55,177 bases of DNA from an uncultured Dialister sp. (lineage in GTDB: Bacteria > Bacillota > Negativicutes > Veillonellales > Dialisteraceae): the NCBI GenBank assembly GCA_934193095.1, contig CAKPUX010000006.1:1-55177 (forward strand). Direction: 5' to 3'. The position numbers were made by a program, and so were the translations under genes. Below are positions 15,906 through 25,071 of this stretch, piece by piece (position 1 is the stretch's first letter; every line of letters starts with the position of its first letter). The notes beneath the pieces were generated by a model. It ran no database searches and was not told where the DNA came from. It saw only the letters and a list, made by a program, of their open reading frames with translations.

Positions 15906-17903
15906 ATGATGACACAAGGACGAACCGCCTGCCGCTGGCATATCCTGGCAGGCGAAAACGAAACAAAAGAGATCCCTGCGTTTTTCCGCAGGCATTCGGT
16001 CACAGATGGTCTTGCGCGTATCCTGATGCGGCGCGGACTGGATACGGAAGACAAATTATCCCATTTTTTATACGATGACCTGTCGGATCTGTCAGATCCT
16101 TTCTTGATGAAGGGGATGAAGGAGGGCGTCACCCGTCTGCTTTCCGCGATCGATCGTAGAGAGAAGATCGTAGTCTACGGAGACTATGATGTAGACGGCA
16201 TCACATCGACTTCGATCCTCGTGCGCTGTCTGAAGGGCATGGGCGCGGATGTCGGATATTATATCCCCCGGAGAGAAACGGAAGGATATGGGCTGAATGA
16301 GAAGGCGTTGCTTTCCCTCCGGAAAGAGGGCTATACGCTCCTCATCACGGTGGACTGCGGTATCAGCTCGGCAGAGCTGATCGCAAGGAAACCAGAAGGG
16401 CTGGATATCATCGTGACTGACCATCACACGCCGCCCGAGCAGCTACCGGCATGCATCGCCGTGATCAATCCGCATCAGAAGGACTGCCCATATCCGTACA
16501 AGGAGCTGGCGGGCTGCGGCGTCGCTTTCATGGTGGCCAGAGCACTGCATCTGGCAAGGGATGGTGTCGATTTCACAGACAATGTAGAGCTCGCCGCACT
16601 GGGGACGATCGCAGACGTGGTATCTCTGACCGGAGAAAACCGTATCCTGGTACGGGAGGGGATGAAGCGTTTCCTTACGACCTCCATCAAGGGCCTTTCT
16701 TCGCTCCTGATCGCATCCGGCATCGTCCATGAGGATACGAAAGCGATCACGCATGCGGATCAGGTGTCCTTCGGTCTGGCGCCCCGTCTGAATGCAGCCG
16801 GACGCATTGCCCATGCCAGAGAAGGCGTACAGCTGATGACGACAGAGTCCAGTGAAGAAGCGGAGCGCCTCGCGAGCCAGCTCTGTGATACGAATGTGAC
16901 GCGCCAGCAGATCGAGCGGAATATCTTCGAGGAAGCGCAGAAGCGCATCGCCGAGCTGCAAATCGAAAAGGACATGGCCCTTGTCGTGGACGGAAAGGAC
17001 TGGCATCCCGGCGTCATCGGCATCGTGGCGTCGCGCATCCTGGAGATCTACCATCGTCCGGTACTGGTGCTGACAGTCCGAGACGGAGTCGGGAAGGGCT
17101 CCTGTCGCTCCATCCCTGCTTTCAATATCTATGAAGCGCTGGCGGCTCAGAAGGATCTCTTGCTCCAGTATGGCGGACACAAAATGGCAGCCGGCTTTTC
17201 AATCGAGGCAGACAAGATCCCCGAATTCCGAAAACGGCTCAATGCCTATGCGAAAGCAAGGCTCACTCCCGAAGACTGTATCCCTGTCCTTGAGGTAGAG
17301 GAGTGCCTGCCGCTCTCCGATGTATCCATCGATTTCATTCACTCGCTCGACCTTTTAGAGCCCTGCGGCTGTGACAATCCGAAGCCCATCTTTGCCACGC
17401 GGCAGGCTTTCGTGGAAACGGCGCGCCGCATCGGACAGGACAGACGGCATTTCAAATGTCAGCTATCTGCCGGGAAGGAGCTTATCGATGCGATCTTCTG
17501 GGGCGTGGGGGATATCGATCCCTGCCGCGCAGGGGATGTGGTCGATCTTGTTTTCGAACCGGAAGTCCATGAATGGTATGGCGAGCATGTGCAGCTCATC
17601 TGCCGCGATATACGAGAGGAAAATGAGAAGCTGCTCTCCCGCGATCTGCTGGTAGAGATCTACAAGAAGCTCACCGTTTTCCTGAAGGACCAGCCACGAC
17701 CTGTGAAGGAGGTACAGAGCTGCCTCATGACGCAGGGCGGCTTCGAAAAAGTCAGCCTCAGCATGGGACTTGCCGTTTTTGAAGAGCTTGCGCTCCTCTC
17801 ACGCTTTTCCAGAAACGGGGAAGAATTTTACCAGCGCCGTATCGCAACGAAAAAGCTGGATCTCATGGAGTCTGAAGTATATAGGAAGCATAGAATGTTT
17901 TAG
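15906..17903 (+). CDS. recJ: Single-stranded-DNA-specific exonuclease RecJ
   Basis: RecJ degrades single-stranded DNA 5' to 3' in recombination and base-excision repair. The 665-residue protein shows the DHH phosphoesterase signature: DYDVDG at 93-98, DCG at 150-152 and DHH at 172-174, then the NPH motif, an OB-fold region and a DHHA1 domain with GGHKMAAGFS near 420. The length is somewhat above the classic Escherichia coli RecJ and the C-terminal extension is as seen in Firmicutes. Start 15906 or 15909 (ATGATG) is close to the conserved early W-H-I-L motif; the ribosome binding site GAGGG is tight. It has its own promoter and a structured leader and is followed by rel, a common Firmicute order. 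Confidence 0.95.
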   Translation: MMTQGRTACRWHILAGENETKEIPAFFRRHSVTDGLARILMRRGLDTEDKLSHFLYDDLSDLSDPFLMKGMKEGVTRLLSAIDRREKIVVYGDYDVDGITSTSILVRCLKGMGADVGYYIPRRETEGYGLNEKALLSLRKEGYTLLITVDCGISSAELIARKPEGLDIIVTDHHTPPEQLPACIAVINPHQKDCPYPYKELAGCGVAFMVARALHLARDGVDFTDNVELAALGTIADVVSLTGENRILVREGMKRFLTTSIKGLSSLLIASGIVHEDTKAITHADQVSFGLAPRLNAAGRIAHAREGVQLMTTESSEEAERLASQLCDTNVTRQQIERNIFEEAQKRIAELQIEKDMALVVDGKDWHPGVIGIVASRILEIYHRPVLVLTVRDGVGKGSCRSIPAFNIYEALAAQKDLLLQYGGHKMAAGFSIEADKIPEFRKRLNAYAKARLTPEDCIPVLEVEECLPLSDVSIDFIHSLDLLEPCGCDNPKPIFATRQAFVETARRIGQDRRHFKCQLSAGKELIDAIFWGVGDIDPCRAGDVVDLVFEPEVHEWYGEHVQLICRDIREENEKLLSRDLLVEIYKKLTVFLKDQPRPVKEVQSCLMTQGGFEKVSLSMGLAVFEELALLSRFSRNGEEFYQRRIATKKLDLMESEVYRKHRMF

Positions 17904-18060
17904 GGCGAGGTCGTGACAGCTTCGCCGTGGATCCTTCGGGATGCCTGGAGATATCATCTCACTTTACCAGTCACGCCTGATACCGGCTCTCCGCTTTCAC
18001 AGGTGATGATACACCTCTATTCCTTGGAACGTAGAAAACAGAGAGCGGGCAGTGCCATTT

Positions 18061-18106
18061 TCATGAAGGCAGCTTCCGGCACTGCCTTCCGGAGCTTGCA
18101 CCCGAA
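18061..18106 (+). other. Hairpin between recJ and rel
   Basis: GGCAGTGCC and GGCACTGCC flank about 22 bases in the 237-base gap between the two genes. There is no T run, so termination is doubtful; the remainder of the gap shows no gene. Confidence 0.35.
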
Positions 18107-18140
18107 GTCCTTAATTTTGATGCTGTAAGGAGGCACCGCT

Positions 18141-20528
18141 ATGAATGATACAGAAAACAAAAAAACAGAAGTACCGGTAGAAACGAATGCCCTTCCAGCA
18201 CCAAGCGTATTCAATCGCAATCTCAATGAAGAAACCATCCATACGGATGCCTCCGCTTCGACGCTGGCAGAATTTCTGATCCATCAGGATGAATATGTAG
18301 AACGCATGAAAGAACGGCAGGATTTTGCCGGAGAAAAAGAAGAAGAGCATAAAAAGCTCTTCGATAAGCTGAAAACGTACATGCATGATGAGAAATCGCT
18401 CGACCTCATCGAAGAAGCCTACGAGCTGGCAGAAAAAGCCCATGCGGGACAGACCAGACAGACGGGCGAGCCATACATCATCCATCCCGTCTCTGTGGCC
18501 TACATTCTGGCGGAGCTGGAAATGGATAAGGAAGGCGTCATGGCAGCGCTCCTGCATGATGTCGTCGAGGATACCGGCTATACGCTGGAAGATCTCAAAA
18601 TGCTCTTTGGTGAAGAAGTCGCCTTCCTGGTCGATGGCGTGACGAAGCTCTCCCAATTCCACTACAAGGACAAAGAGGATCAGCAACTTGAGAATTTCCG
18701 CAAAATGTTCCTCGCGATGGCCAAGGATATTCGAGTCGTCGTCATCAAGCTGGCAGACCGCCTGCACAATATGCGTACCCTAGGCATCTTCCGGCGGGAA
18801 AAGCAGATCCGCATCGCACGCGAAACGATCGAGATCTATGCTCCGCTGGCACACCGCTTGGGGATCTATAACATCAAGTGGGAACTGGAGGATCTCTGCT
18901 TCCACTACCTGCATCCGGAGGAATATGCTGACCTCGTGCGCCAGATGAAGCAGAAGCGCAAGGCGCGTGAGGAGATCGTCGATGATACCATGCGCGTGCT
19001 CCATGAACACATCGAGGAAGCGGGGATCAAGGCGACCATCACGGGACGGCCGAAGCATTTCTACAGCATTTATAAAAAGATGAAAAGGGATAACAAAGAC
19101 TTATCCCAGATCTATGACCTCTATGCGGTGCGTGTCATCGTGGATACCATCCCGCAGTGCTATGCGATCCTCGGCATTGCACACTCTCTCTGGAGACCTC
19201 TTCCGAACCGCTTCAAGGACTACATCGCCGTCCCGAAGCCGAATATGTACCAGTCGCTCCATACGACCGTCATCGGGACGAAGGGGCAGCCGGTAGAGAT
19301 CCAGATCCGTACGTGGGAAATGCACCATATTTCCGAATACGGTGTCGCCGCTCACTGGCGCTACAAGGAAGGCAGACATGCCGGCGGCAAGGACTTCGAT
19401 GCGAAGATCTCCTGGCTGCGCCGCATCCTGGAATGGCAGGATACCAGCAACCCGAAGGAATTCATGAATGCCCTGAAACTCGATGTCTTCTCGGATGAAG
19501 TCTTCGTCTTCACACCGAAGGGCGATGTCATCAACCTGCCGAAGGGCTCGATCCCGATCGACTTTGCTTACCGCATCCATACCGAAGTCGGCAACCGCTG
19601 CATCGGTGCGAAGGTGAATAATAAGATCGTCCCGCTCGATACGAAGCTGAAGAATGGGGATATCGTCTCTGTCATCACTTCGAAAAATGGCAAGCCGAGC
19701 TATGACTGGATCAATATGGTCGGCGCTGCTGACAGTAAGGCGAAGATCCGCAGCTGGTTCAAGAAAGAAAACAGAGAAGAAAATATAGCACGCGGGCAGC
19801 AGCTCCTGCTCGAGGAAACAGACCGTCTCGGCTATGAATGGAAGAAGCTCATCGGAAAAGACCGCCTGCTCGAGGTCGCGAAGACCTTCAACTGTCCGAC
19901 CACCGATGACCTTCTTGCCTCCATCGGCTTCGGCGGTATCCCCGTGAAGAGCACGATGGTGAAGCTCACGGAAAGATACAAGAAGGAGCTTGCTCTCCAA
20001 AAGCCCGTACTTCAAAAGACCGCAAAGGATCTGGAGAATCTCAAAATGCGCAGCATGAAAGCGCGCTCGTCCTCCGGCATCCTCGTCCGCGGGGAAGTGG
20101 GACTCGAGGTGCATCTCGCCAAGTGCTGCACCCCGGTGCCGGGTGACTCCATCGTCGGCTTCGTGACGCGCGGCCGCGGCGTCTCAGTCCATTGTGCGGA
20201 CTGTCCGAATGCCATCAATTTCCCGGACAAAGACCGCATGATCGATGTGTCATGGGAAGAAGAGACGGGCGGCATGTTCCTCGTCACGATCGAAGTCATC
20301 TGCTACGACCGCACAGGTCTCATGGCGGACATCCTGGCCGTGCTGACAGAGATGAAGCTCTCCGTCTCTGCGGCAAATGTCAAGGTCGAGAACAATGGCA
20401 TGGCCGTCATGAATCTTGGCATCCAGATCAAGGATCTGGCGCAGCTCGACTTCATCATGACCAAGATCCGCCGCATCAAGGGCGTCCATTCAGTCAGAAG
20501 AATGCGGTCGTCGAAGGGGGAAAATTAG
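18141..20528 (+). CDS. rel: Bifunctional (p)ppGpp synthetase/hydrolase Rel
   Basis: This enzyme makes and degrades the stringent-response alarmone. The 795-residue protein carries an N-terminal extension of about 60 residues absent from most relatives. It then has an HD hydrolase domain (IIHPVSVAYILAELEMD, HD in LLHDVVEDT), the synthetase domain (GRPKHFYSIYKKMKRD, YDLYAVRVIVD), a TGS domain (VFVFTPKGDVINLPKGS), a conserved-Cys region (KCCTPVPGD) and a C-terminal ACT domain. Hydrolase residues appear intact, so it should be bifunctional as in other Firmicutes with one long Rel. AAGGAGG precedes ATG 18141. In Firmicutes rel is usually followed by dtd, as here, though an intergenic repeat lies between them. 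Confidence 0.95.
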   Translation: MNDTENKKTEVPVETNALPAPSVFNRNLNEETIHTDASASTLAEFLIHQDEYVERMKERQDFAGEKEEEHKKLFDKLKTYMHDEKSLDLIEEAYELAEKAHAGQTRQTGEPYIIHPVSVAYILAELEMDKEGVMAALLHDVVEDTGYTLEDLKMLFGEEVAFLVDGVTKLSQFHYKDKEDQQLENFRKMFLAMAKDIRVVVIKLADRLHNMRTLGIFRREKQIRIARETIEIYAPLAHRLGIYNIKWELEDLCFHYLHPEEYADLVRQMKQKRKAREEIVDDTMRVLHEHIEEAGIKATITGRPKHFYSIYKKMKRDNKDLSQIYDLYAVRVIVDTIPQCYAILGIAHSLWRPLPNRFKDYIAVPKPNMYQSLHTTVIGTKGQPVEIQIRTWEMHHISEYGVAAHWRYKEGRHAGGKDFDAKISWLRRILEWQDTSNPKEFMNALKLDVFSDEVFVFTPKGDVINLPKGSIPIDFAYRIHTEVGNRCIGAKVNNKIVPLDTKLKNGDIVSVITSKNGKPSYDWINMVGAADSKAKIRSWFKKENREENIARGQQLLLEETDRLGYEWKKLIGKDRLLEVAKTFNCPTTDDLLASIGFGGIPVKSTMVKLTERYKKELALQKPVLQKTAKDLENLKMRSMKARSSSGILVRGEVGLEVHLAKCCTPVPGDSIVGFVTRGRGVSVHCADCPNAINFPDKDRMIDVSWEEETGGMFLVTIEVICYDRTGLMADILAVLTEMKLSVSAANVKVENNGMAVMNLGIQIKDLAQLDFIMTKIRRIKGVHSVRRMRSSKGEN

Positions 20529-20700
20529 TAAGAAGGGGTGAGTGGTGACTTGCATACCACTTTCGGGCATCGCCGCATATATACTTCGCGGTGAAGGCGC
20601 CACCTCCATTCCTCATTCCTCATTCGCGCAAAGCTTTCATTCATAATCAGTGGGCGGGCACGCCCCACGGGCTAACCCCGAACCCTGAACCATTTTATAA
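20529..20700 (+). repeat. Intergenic repeat family, copy 1
   Basis: Runs from the rel stop to the dtd ribosome binding site. Diagnostic words in order: GGTGACTTG, CCACTTTCGGGCATCGCC, CATATATACTTCGCGG, ATTCCTCATTCCTCATT, AAAGCTTTCATTC, a GGGCGGGCACGCCC hairpin, and CCGAACCCTGAACC. Other copies lie at 36955, 43064, 44955 and 47022, with short forms at 22896, 29335, 32174 and 34880. Confidence 0.75.
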
Positions 20701-20713
20701 AGGAGACCTATCT

Positions 20714-21163
20714 ATGCGTGCTGTCGTTCAAAAATGCAACTGGTGCAAGGTGGATTCCGAAGGTGAAGAAACGGCTTCCATTTCCAAAGGCTTTGTCGTT
20801 CTTCTGGGTGTCAAAAAAGGCGATACCGAGAAAGAGGCAGAGTACATCGCAGACAAGATCCTGCACCTTCGCATCTTCGAGGATGAAAATGATAAACTGA
20901 ACCTGTCTCTCTTGGACGTGAAAGGGGAGCTTGCGATCGTTTCCCAGTTCACTCTCTATGGAGACGCCAGAAAGGGGCGCCGCCCCAGCTTTTCACAGGC
21001 GGAGCTTCCGGAACGGGCGAATGCGCTTTATGAATATGTCGTTGACATCTGTCGTAAAGCTGGTGTCTCTGTTGGGACCGGCCGTTTCCGCACCCATATG
21101 AAGGTGGCCCTTGAAAATGACGGCCCCGTGACGCTGCTTCTCGACAGTGATAAGAATTTTTAG
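20714..21163 (+). CDS. dtd: D-aminoacyl-tRNA deacylase
   Basis: Dtd hydrolyses D-amino acids from mischarged tRNA and so keeps translation stereospecific. The 149-residue length is typical. The two family motifs are present: SQFTLYGD in the middle (catalytic Thr region, residues about 78-85) and NDGPVTLLLDS near the end (the Gly-cisPro motif, GP). ATG 20714 follows AAAGGAG; upstream in-frame codons fall in the intergenic repeat and are discarded. It lies after rel, a frequent Firmicute pairing, and before an MBL hydrolase. Confidence 0.95.
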   Translation: MRAVVQKCNWCKVDSEGEETASISKGFVVLLGVKKGDTEKEAEYIADKILHLRIFEDENDKLNLSLLDVKGELAIVSQFTLYGDARKGRRPSFSQAELPERANALYEYVVDICRKAGVSVGTGRFRTHMKVALENDGPVTLLLDSDKNF

Positions 21164-21201
21164 CCGCTGCCGCAAAAACGTGAATCAAAGGAGGATTTGT
21201 T

Positions 21202-21843
21202 ATGAAAATCAAATACACAGTACTCGGTCCTTTTATGACAAACACCTATATCGTGTACAATGAAAAGACCATGGAAGGGCTGGTCGTAGATCCCTCCTTT
21301 ACACCGGAACACTACATCCATGCCATCCTGCAGGATCAGATCGAGCTGCGATCCATTTTTCTGACACATGCCCATGTGGACCATATGGCCGGCATGAATG
21401 CGCTGCGCGCCCGTTTCCCGAAAGCCGAGCTCTACATGAGCCGCGGGGATGCCTCGTATCTGAAAGACCCCTCCAAGAATTTATCCTATGAATTCCCAGA
21501 CCACGTACTCGTAGAGGATCCGGAGCACTGGGTGAAAGGGGGAGACCTTATCAAGACCTGCGGACTGGACTTTACCGTGATCGATACCCCGGGGCATACG
21601 CCGGGCGGGATCTCCTTCTATGAAGCGAAGGAGGGCATCGTCTTCACGGGAGACTCTCTTTTCCATGGCTCCATCGGGCGCACCGATTTCCCCGGAGGCA
21701 GTATGACGACGCTCGTGACCGCTATCCGGAAGAATCTTTTCTGCCTGCCAGATACCGTGACCGTGCTTTCCGGACATGGTGATCCGACGACCATTGGCCA
21801 AGAAAAGAAGACGAATCCCTTCCTGGTGGGAGGCGGCCTATGA
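21202..21843 (+). CDS. MBL-fold hydrolase (glyoxalase II-like)
   Basis: A 213-residue metallo-beta-lactamase-fold enzyme. The zinc signature is THAHVDHMAG near residues 54-63 (HxHxDH), then DTPGHTPGG near 115-123 and FTGDSLFHGSIGRTDFPGG around 150-165, with a C-terminal SGHGDPTT. This is the pattern of the small glyoxalase II-like YcbL/YqgX group; the true substrate is uncertain. AAAGGAGG precedes ATG 21202. Its stop overlaps the start of the next gene (ATGA at 21840-21843), indicating coupling with the permease. The same neighbour order dtd-MBL follows rel in many Firmicutes. Confidence 0.9.
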   Translation: MKIKYTVLGPFMTNTYIVYNEKTMEGLVVDPSFTPEHYIHAILQDQIELRSIFLTHAHVDHMAGMNALRARFPKAELYMSRGDASYLKDPSKNLSYEFPDHVLVEDPEHWVKGGDLIKTCGLDFTVIDTPGHTPGGISFYEAKEGIVFTGDSLFHGSIGRTDFPGGSMTTLVTAIRKNLFCLPDTVTVLSGHGDPTTIGQEKKTNPFLVGGGL

Positions 21844-22895
21844 GATGGGGCGCTGAATTCTGGATGCGCGTTGGCATTGCGCTCTTTTTCTTCGGACTGG
21901 TGGTCGCAGCCCCCATGATCCTCTTCCCTTTCACCGTCTCGCTGGTGCTCGCGATCCTTTTGAATCCGCTGGCAAAATTCATCCATGAACATATCCGCGT
22001 CTGCCGCGGGATGGCGAAGATGCCCTATGATATCGCGATCCTGATCTCCTTTGCCATCTTTATCGGCATTGTCTATATGATCATTGTCCACATCGTCGTG
22101 CCATTCATCGGAGAATTCCGTGCCTTCGTGAAAGGCATCCCCGATATGGTGACAGCGGTGCAGCAGGCGATCCCGGAGATCGAGCGGCAGTACCAGCTCT
22201 CCCTGATGCCGCCGGAAGCGAAAAATTTCATTTCCCGCATCATTCAGGATGTCGGCGAGTATACGCTGAAGGTCGCACAGTTCAGCCTGTCCGCGATCTT
22301 CTCTTTTGCAAGTACGGTGGTCGAGCTCATCGTCGTACCCTTCATCACATTCTACATGATGAAGAGAGGCAGCTATTTCGTGCATGTCTTCATCGGTTTC
22401 TTTCCTGACCGTTTCCATCATCATCTCGAGACGATCTTCAAGGAGATCCACTTCATGCTGAATGCCTACCTGCGCGGGCAGCTGCTTCTTTCCGTCATCA
22501 TGGCCTTTGTCGTTTTCCTCGGCATGTGGTCCATGAATATTCCCTATCCTCTGGTCATCGGCCTTCTGGCAGGCGTCGTGGAAATGATCCCTCTCATCGG
22601 GCCGATCATCGGAGCGATCCCGCCCGTTTTCCTCGCTCTGCTTCAGGGGACAGGCGTCATGGCGAAAGTCATCATCTTCTACATCATCGTCCAGCAGCTC
22701 GACGGTCATTTCTTCATGCCCAAGCTCATGGGCAGCATCATCGATGTACATCCCGTCGCGATCATTGCCGGAGTCCTCATCGGCGGACAGCTTTTCGGCA
22801 TCGTCGGCATGATGATCTCCGTCCCGCTTGTCGCCGTCCTGCAGGTCATCCTGCGACATATGTGGTTTTATGATAGGTACAAGATGAGAAAATAG
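21840..22895 (+). CDS. AI-2E (PerM/YdiK-type) family membrane permease
   Basis: A 351-residue polytopic membrane protein of the AI-2E transporter superfamily. Features seen: paired N-terminal helices (ALFFFGLVVAAPMILF, VSLVLAILLNPLAKF), a third helix IAILISFAIFIGIVYMIIV, a soluble middle with QQAIPEIERQY, and the family's C-terminal block with LVIGLLAGVVEMIPLIGPIIGAIPP and QQLDGHFFMPKLMG. Members range from autoinducer-2 export to Na+/H+ antiport, so the substrate is not assigned. It overlaps the MBL gene by four bases. Confidence 0.9.
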   Translation: MRWGAEFWMRVGIALFFFGLVVAAPMILFPFTVSLVLAILLNPLAKFIHEHIRVCRGMAKMPYDIAILISFAIFIGIVYMIIVHIVVPFIGEFRAFVKGIPDMVTAVQQAIPEIERQYQLSLMPPEAKNFISRIIQDVGEYTLKVAQFSLSAIFSFASTVVELIVVPFITFYMMKRGSYFVHVFIGFFPDRFHHHLETIFKEIHFMLNAYLRGQLLLSVIMAFVVFLGMWSMNIPYPLVIGLLAGVVEMIPLIGPIIGAIPPVFLALLQGTGVMAKVIIFYIIVQQLDGHFFMPKLMGSIIDVHPVAIIAGVLIGGQLFGIVGMMISVPLVAVLQVILRHMWFYDRYKMRK

Positions 22896-22978
22896 GGGGC
22901 CGGCAGCTTTCGGGAAATATCGGCTTCTCCGACTTCCCCTTTCTGATTCCTCATTCCTAATTTAAAAGTGGAGGCATT
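22896..22978 (+). repeat. Intergenic repeat family, short form before fur
   Basis: Contains CAGCTTTCGGG, a TCGGCTTCTCCGACTTC stretch and GATTCCTCATTCCTAATTT, ending next to the fur ribosome binding site. It appears to be a shortened relative of the 20529 copy. Confidence 0.45.
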
Positions 22979-22981
22979 TTC

Positions 22982-23434
22982 ATGAAAAAGTCCACGGTTA
23001 TGAATACCCTGCGAAAAAAAATCCGTGAGCACAAATATAAATTCACTTCGCAGCGTCAGGTCATTCTGCAGGCCTTCCTTGACAGCAAAGAAAAACACTT
23101 GAGTGCAGAAGACCTGTATGCGATGGTACGGGATGAGAATCCAGACATCGGGCTTGCGACGGTCTACCGCTCGCTGGAATTATTCACATCGCTGGAGCTT
23201 CTCAAAAAGCTCGACTTCGGTGATGGACGCAGCCGCTATGAGCTGAATGATCGTTCACTGAATCATTCCCATTACCATCTCATCTGTCTTGGCTGCGGGA
23301 AAGTGATCGAATTCTCCCATGAATTATTTCTTTCCGATGTGAAGGACAAGATCCAGAAGGATAGCGGATTCCACGTGGTCGACTACCAGCTGAAATTCTA
23401 CGGCTATTGCAAAGACTGCGCGAAGAAAGAGTAA
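22982..23434 (+). CDS. fur: Fur-family transcriptional regulator
   Basis: A 150-residue metal- or peroxide-responsive repressor. The winged-helix half has KFTSQRQVILQAFLDSKEKH and the DNA-recognition stretch GLATVYRSLELF; the dimerisation half has HYHLICLGCGKVIEF and ends with YCKDC, giving the two CxxC pairs of the structural zinc site. Whether it is Fur, PerR or Zur cannot be settled: the histidine-rich HSHYH segment fits all three. The ATG at 22982 follows GTGGAGG. Its position between the permease and hisS gives no functional hint. Confidence 0.85.
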   Translation: MKKSTVMNTLRKKIREHKYKFTSQRQVILQAFLDSKEKHLSAEDLYAMVRDENPDIGLATVYRSLELFTSLELLKKLDFGDGRSRYELNDRSLNHSHYHLICLGCGKVIEFSHELFLSDVKDKIQKDSGFHVVDYQLKFYGYCKDCAKKE

Positions 23435-23516
23435 AGACAGAAACCCTGCGGCGCTCATCGCTCCTCTTTTTACAGATCCATCCCTGAAAGAGCCGCAGGC
23501 ATTTTCGAATTCCCAT

Positions 23517-23546
23517 TTGCCATTTCCCCTGTAGAAATGGTACAAT
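23517..23546 (+). promoter_or_regulatory. Promoter of hisS
   Basis: TTGCCA at 23517-23522 and TACAAT at 23541-23546 with 18 bases between and a TGG just before the -10. Confidence 0.5.
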
Positions 23547-23562
23547 TTAGTTTGTTAATGTC

Positions 23563-23618
23563 TTTGATAGACAGAGGAGGGGCGTTGAAGCTTCTGCTCC
23601 TTCGAAATGTCTGTCAAA
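23563..23618 (+). promoter_or_regulatory. Structured leader upstream of hisS
   Basis: TTTGATAGACA (23563-23573) pairs with TGTCTGTCAAA (23608-23618) with one G-U pair; an inner AGGAG..GC / GC..CTCCT stem lies within. It sits between the promoter and the hisS ribosome binding site. It lacks the T-box signature sequence. Confidence 0.5.
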
Positions 23619-23638
23619 TCAAGTAAAGAGGTGTCACA

Positions 23639-24895
23639 ATGCAGGCATTAAAAGGAACCCATGATATCCTGCCGGACGAAGTCTACAAGTGGGATTACAT
23701 GGAAGGCGTCATTCGTGACGTATGTGCGCGCTACGGATACAAAGAGATCCGTACCCCGATCATTGAAGCGACAGAATTATTTCAGCGCGGCATCGGCGAT
23801 ACCACCGACGTCGTGACGAAGGAAATGTATACCTTCAAGGACAGAGGAAATCGCTCTGTCACCCTGCGCCCGGAAAATACAGCCTCAGCGGTCCGTGCGT
23901 ACCTGGAACATAAAATGTATGGAGACCAGCAGGTGCATAAGATGTTCTACATCGGCTCCATGTTCCGCTATGACCGTCCGCAGGCCGGCCGTTACCGTGA
24001 ATTCCACCAGTTCGGTCTGGAAGTCCTCGGTGCGTCCTCTCCGCTTGCGGATGCGGAAGTCATCGCGATGGCTTGTGAGATTTTCCATAAGCTCGGACTG
24101 AAAGATCTCGATCTCCATCTGAACTCCATCGGCGATGCGAACTGCCGTCCGCAGTACAGACAGAAGCTCATCGAATTCTTCGAACCCAAGGAGAGCCAGC
24201 TCTGTGAAGACTGCAAGGCCAGACTTCACAAAAATCCGCTTCGTCTTCTCGACTGCAAGGAAGAGGGCTGCAAAGCGGCGGCTGTCGGTGCGCCGGTCAT
24301 CACGGACTATCTCTGCGAGAGTTGCCACCAGAAGTTCGAAGCTCTGAAATCCTACCTCACAGCTCTTGGGATCTCCTACACCATCGATCCGAAGCTCGTG
24401 CGCGGGCTCGACTACTATACGAATACCGCTTTCGAGATCCAGTATCCACCGCTCGGAGCGCAGAGCGCAGTCTGCGGCGGCGGCCGCTATGACGGCCTCG
24501 TCGAAGAAGTCGGCGGTCCTTCCACACCGGGCATCGGCTTTGCGATCGGTCTTGAACGTCTCCTGCTCGCTTTGGAAATGCAGCATCTGATCCCCGAACC
24601 GAAAGCAGAAAAACACGTCTACATCGCCGCTCTCGGCGAAGAAGCACAGGCCGAAGGCGTGAAGATCCAGTTCGCGCTGCGTCAAAACGGTGTCATCGCA
24701 GATATGGACCTTCAGGGCAGAAGCCTCAAAGGCCAGATGAAGCAGGCAGGCAAGACAAAGGCCGACTTCACCGTCATCATCGGCAGCAATGAGCTGGCTT
24801 CCGGCAAAGCCATGGTGAAAAACATGGCAGAAGGCACGCAGGAGGAGATCCCATTCGCCGAAGTCGCCGGGTATATTGCAAAGTTTGAGAAATAG
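23639..24895 (+). CDS. hisS: Histidyl-tRNA synthetase
   Basis: Charges tRNA-His with histidine. The 418-residue class II synthetase shows the N-terminal GTHDILPDE, motif 2 with MFRYDRPQAGRYREFHQFGLE, the histidine-binding segments VRGLDYYTNTAFE and CGGGRYDGL, motif 3 GIGFAIGLERLLLAL, and the C-terminal anticodon-binding domain. Length is normal for bacteria. The start ATG follows AGAGGTG. A structured leader and a promoter precede it; aspS follows after 176 bases, as in many Firmicutes. Confidence 0.97.
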   Translation: MQALKGTHDILPDEVYKWDYMEGVIRDVCARYGYKEIRTPIIEATELFQRGIGDTTDVVTKEMYTFKDRGNRSVTLRPENTASAVRAYLEHKMYGDQQVHKMFYIGSMFRYDRPQAGRYREFHQFGLEVLGASSPLADAEVIAMACEIFHKLGLKDLDLHLNSIGDANCRPQYRQKLIEFFEPKESQLCEDCKARLHKNPLRLLDCKEEGCKAAAVGAPVITDYLCESCHQKFEALKSYLTALGISYTIDPKLVRGLDYYTNTAFEIQYPPLGAQSAVCGGGRYDGLVEEVGGPSTPGIGFAIGLERLLLALEMQHLIPEPKAEKHVYIAALGEEAQAEGVKIQFALRQNGVIADMDLQGRSLKGQMKQAGKTKADFTVIIGSNELASGKAMVKNMAEGTQEEIPFAEVAGYIAKFEK

Positions 24896-25071
24896 CCATT
24901 TGGTGCTCGGCCTCTGCCGGCAGGCGAAGCCGAGATGAAATCATGCGTGATCCTCCGGCTTTATCCGTCAATACACACCAACAAGCAAGCTAACATATCA
25001 TTTATTTTCGCTGACGGGATCTCCTTACGATCTCTCACAGCGTCAACATTTTTATAAAGAGGTGCTCTAAT
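24896..25071 (+). promoter_or_regulatory. hisS-aspS intergenic region with hairpins
   Basis: CTCGGC and GCCGAG pair around a GC-rich loop just after hisS (about 24907-24933). A second imperfect stem uses GCTGACGGGATCTC near 25011. No T-box sequence or T run is seen, so aspS is probably co-transcribed with hisS. Confidence 0.35.

Noticed and set aside
17913..18128. 71-codon open frame between recJ and rel
   Set aside because: No ribosome binding site, no recognisable product, and it overlaps a hairpin; more likely untranslated.
23435..25071. T-box riboswitches upstream of hisS or aspS
   Set aside because: Hairpins are present, but the conserved T-box antiterminator sequence and the terminator pair are not seen.
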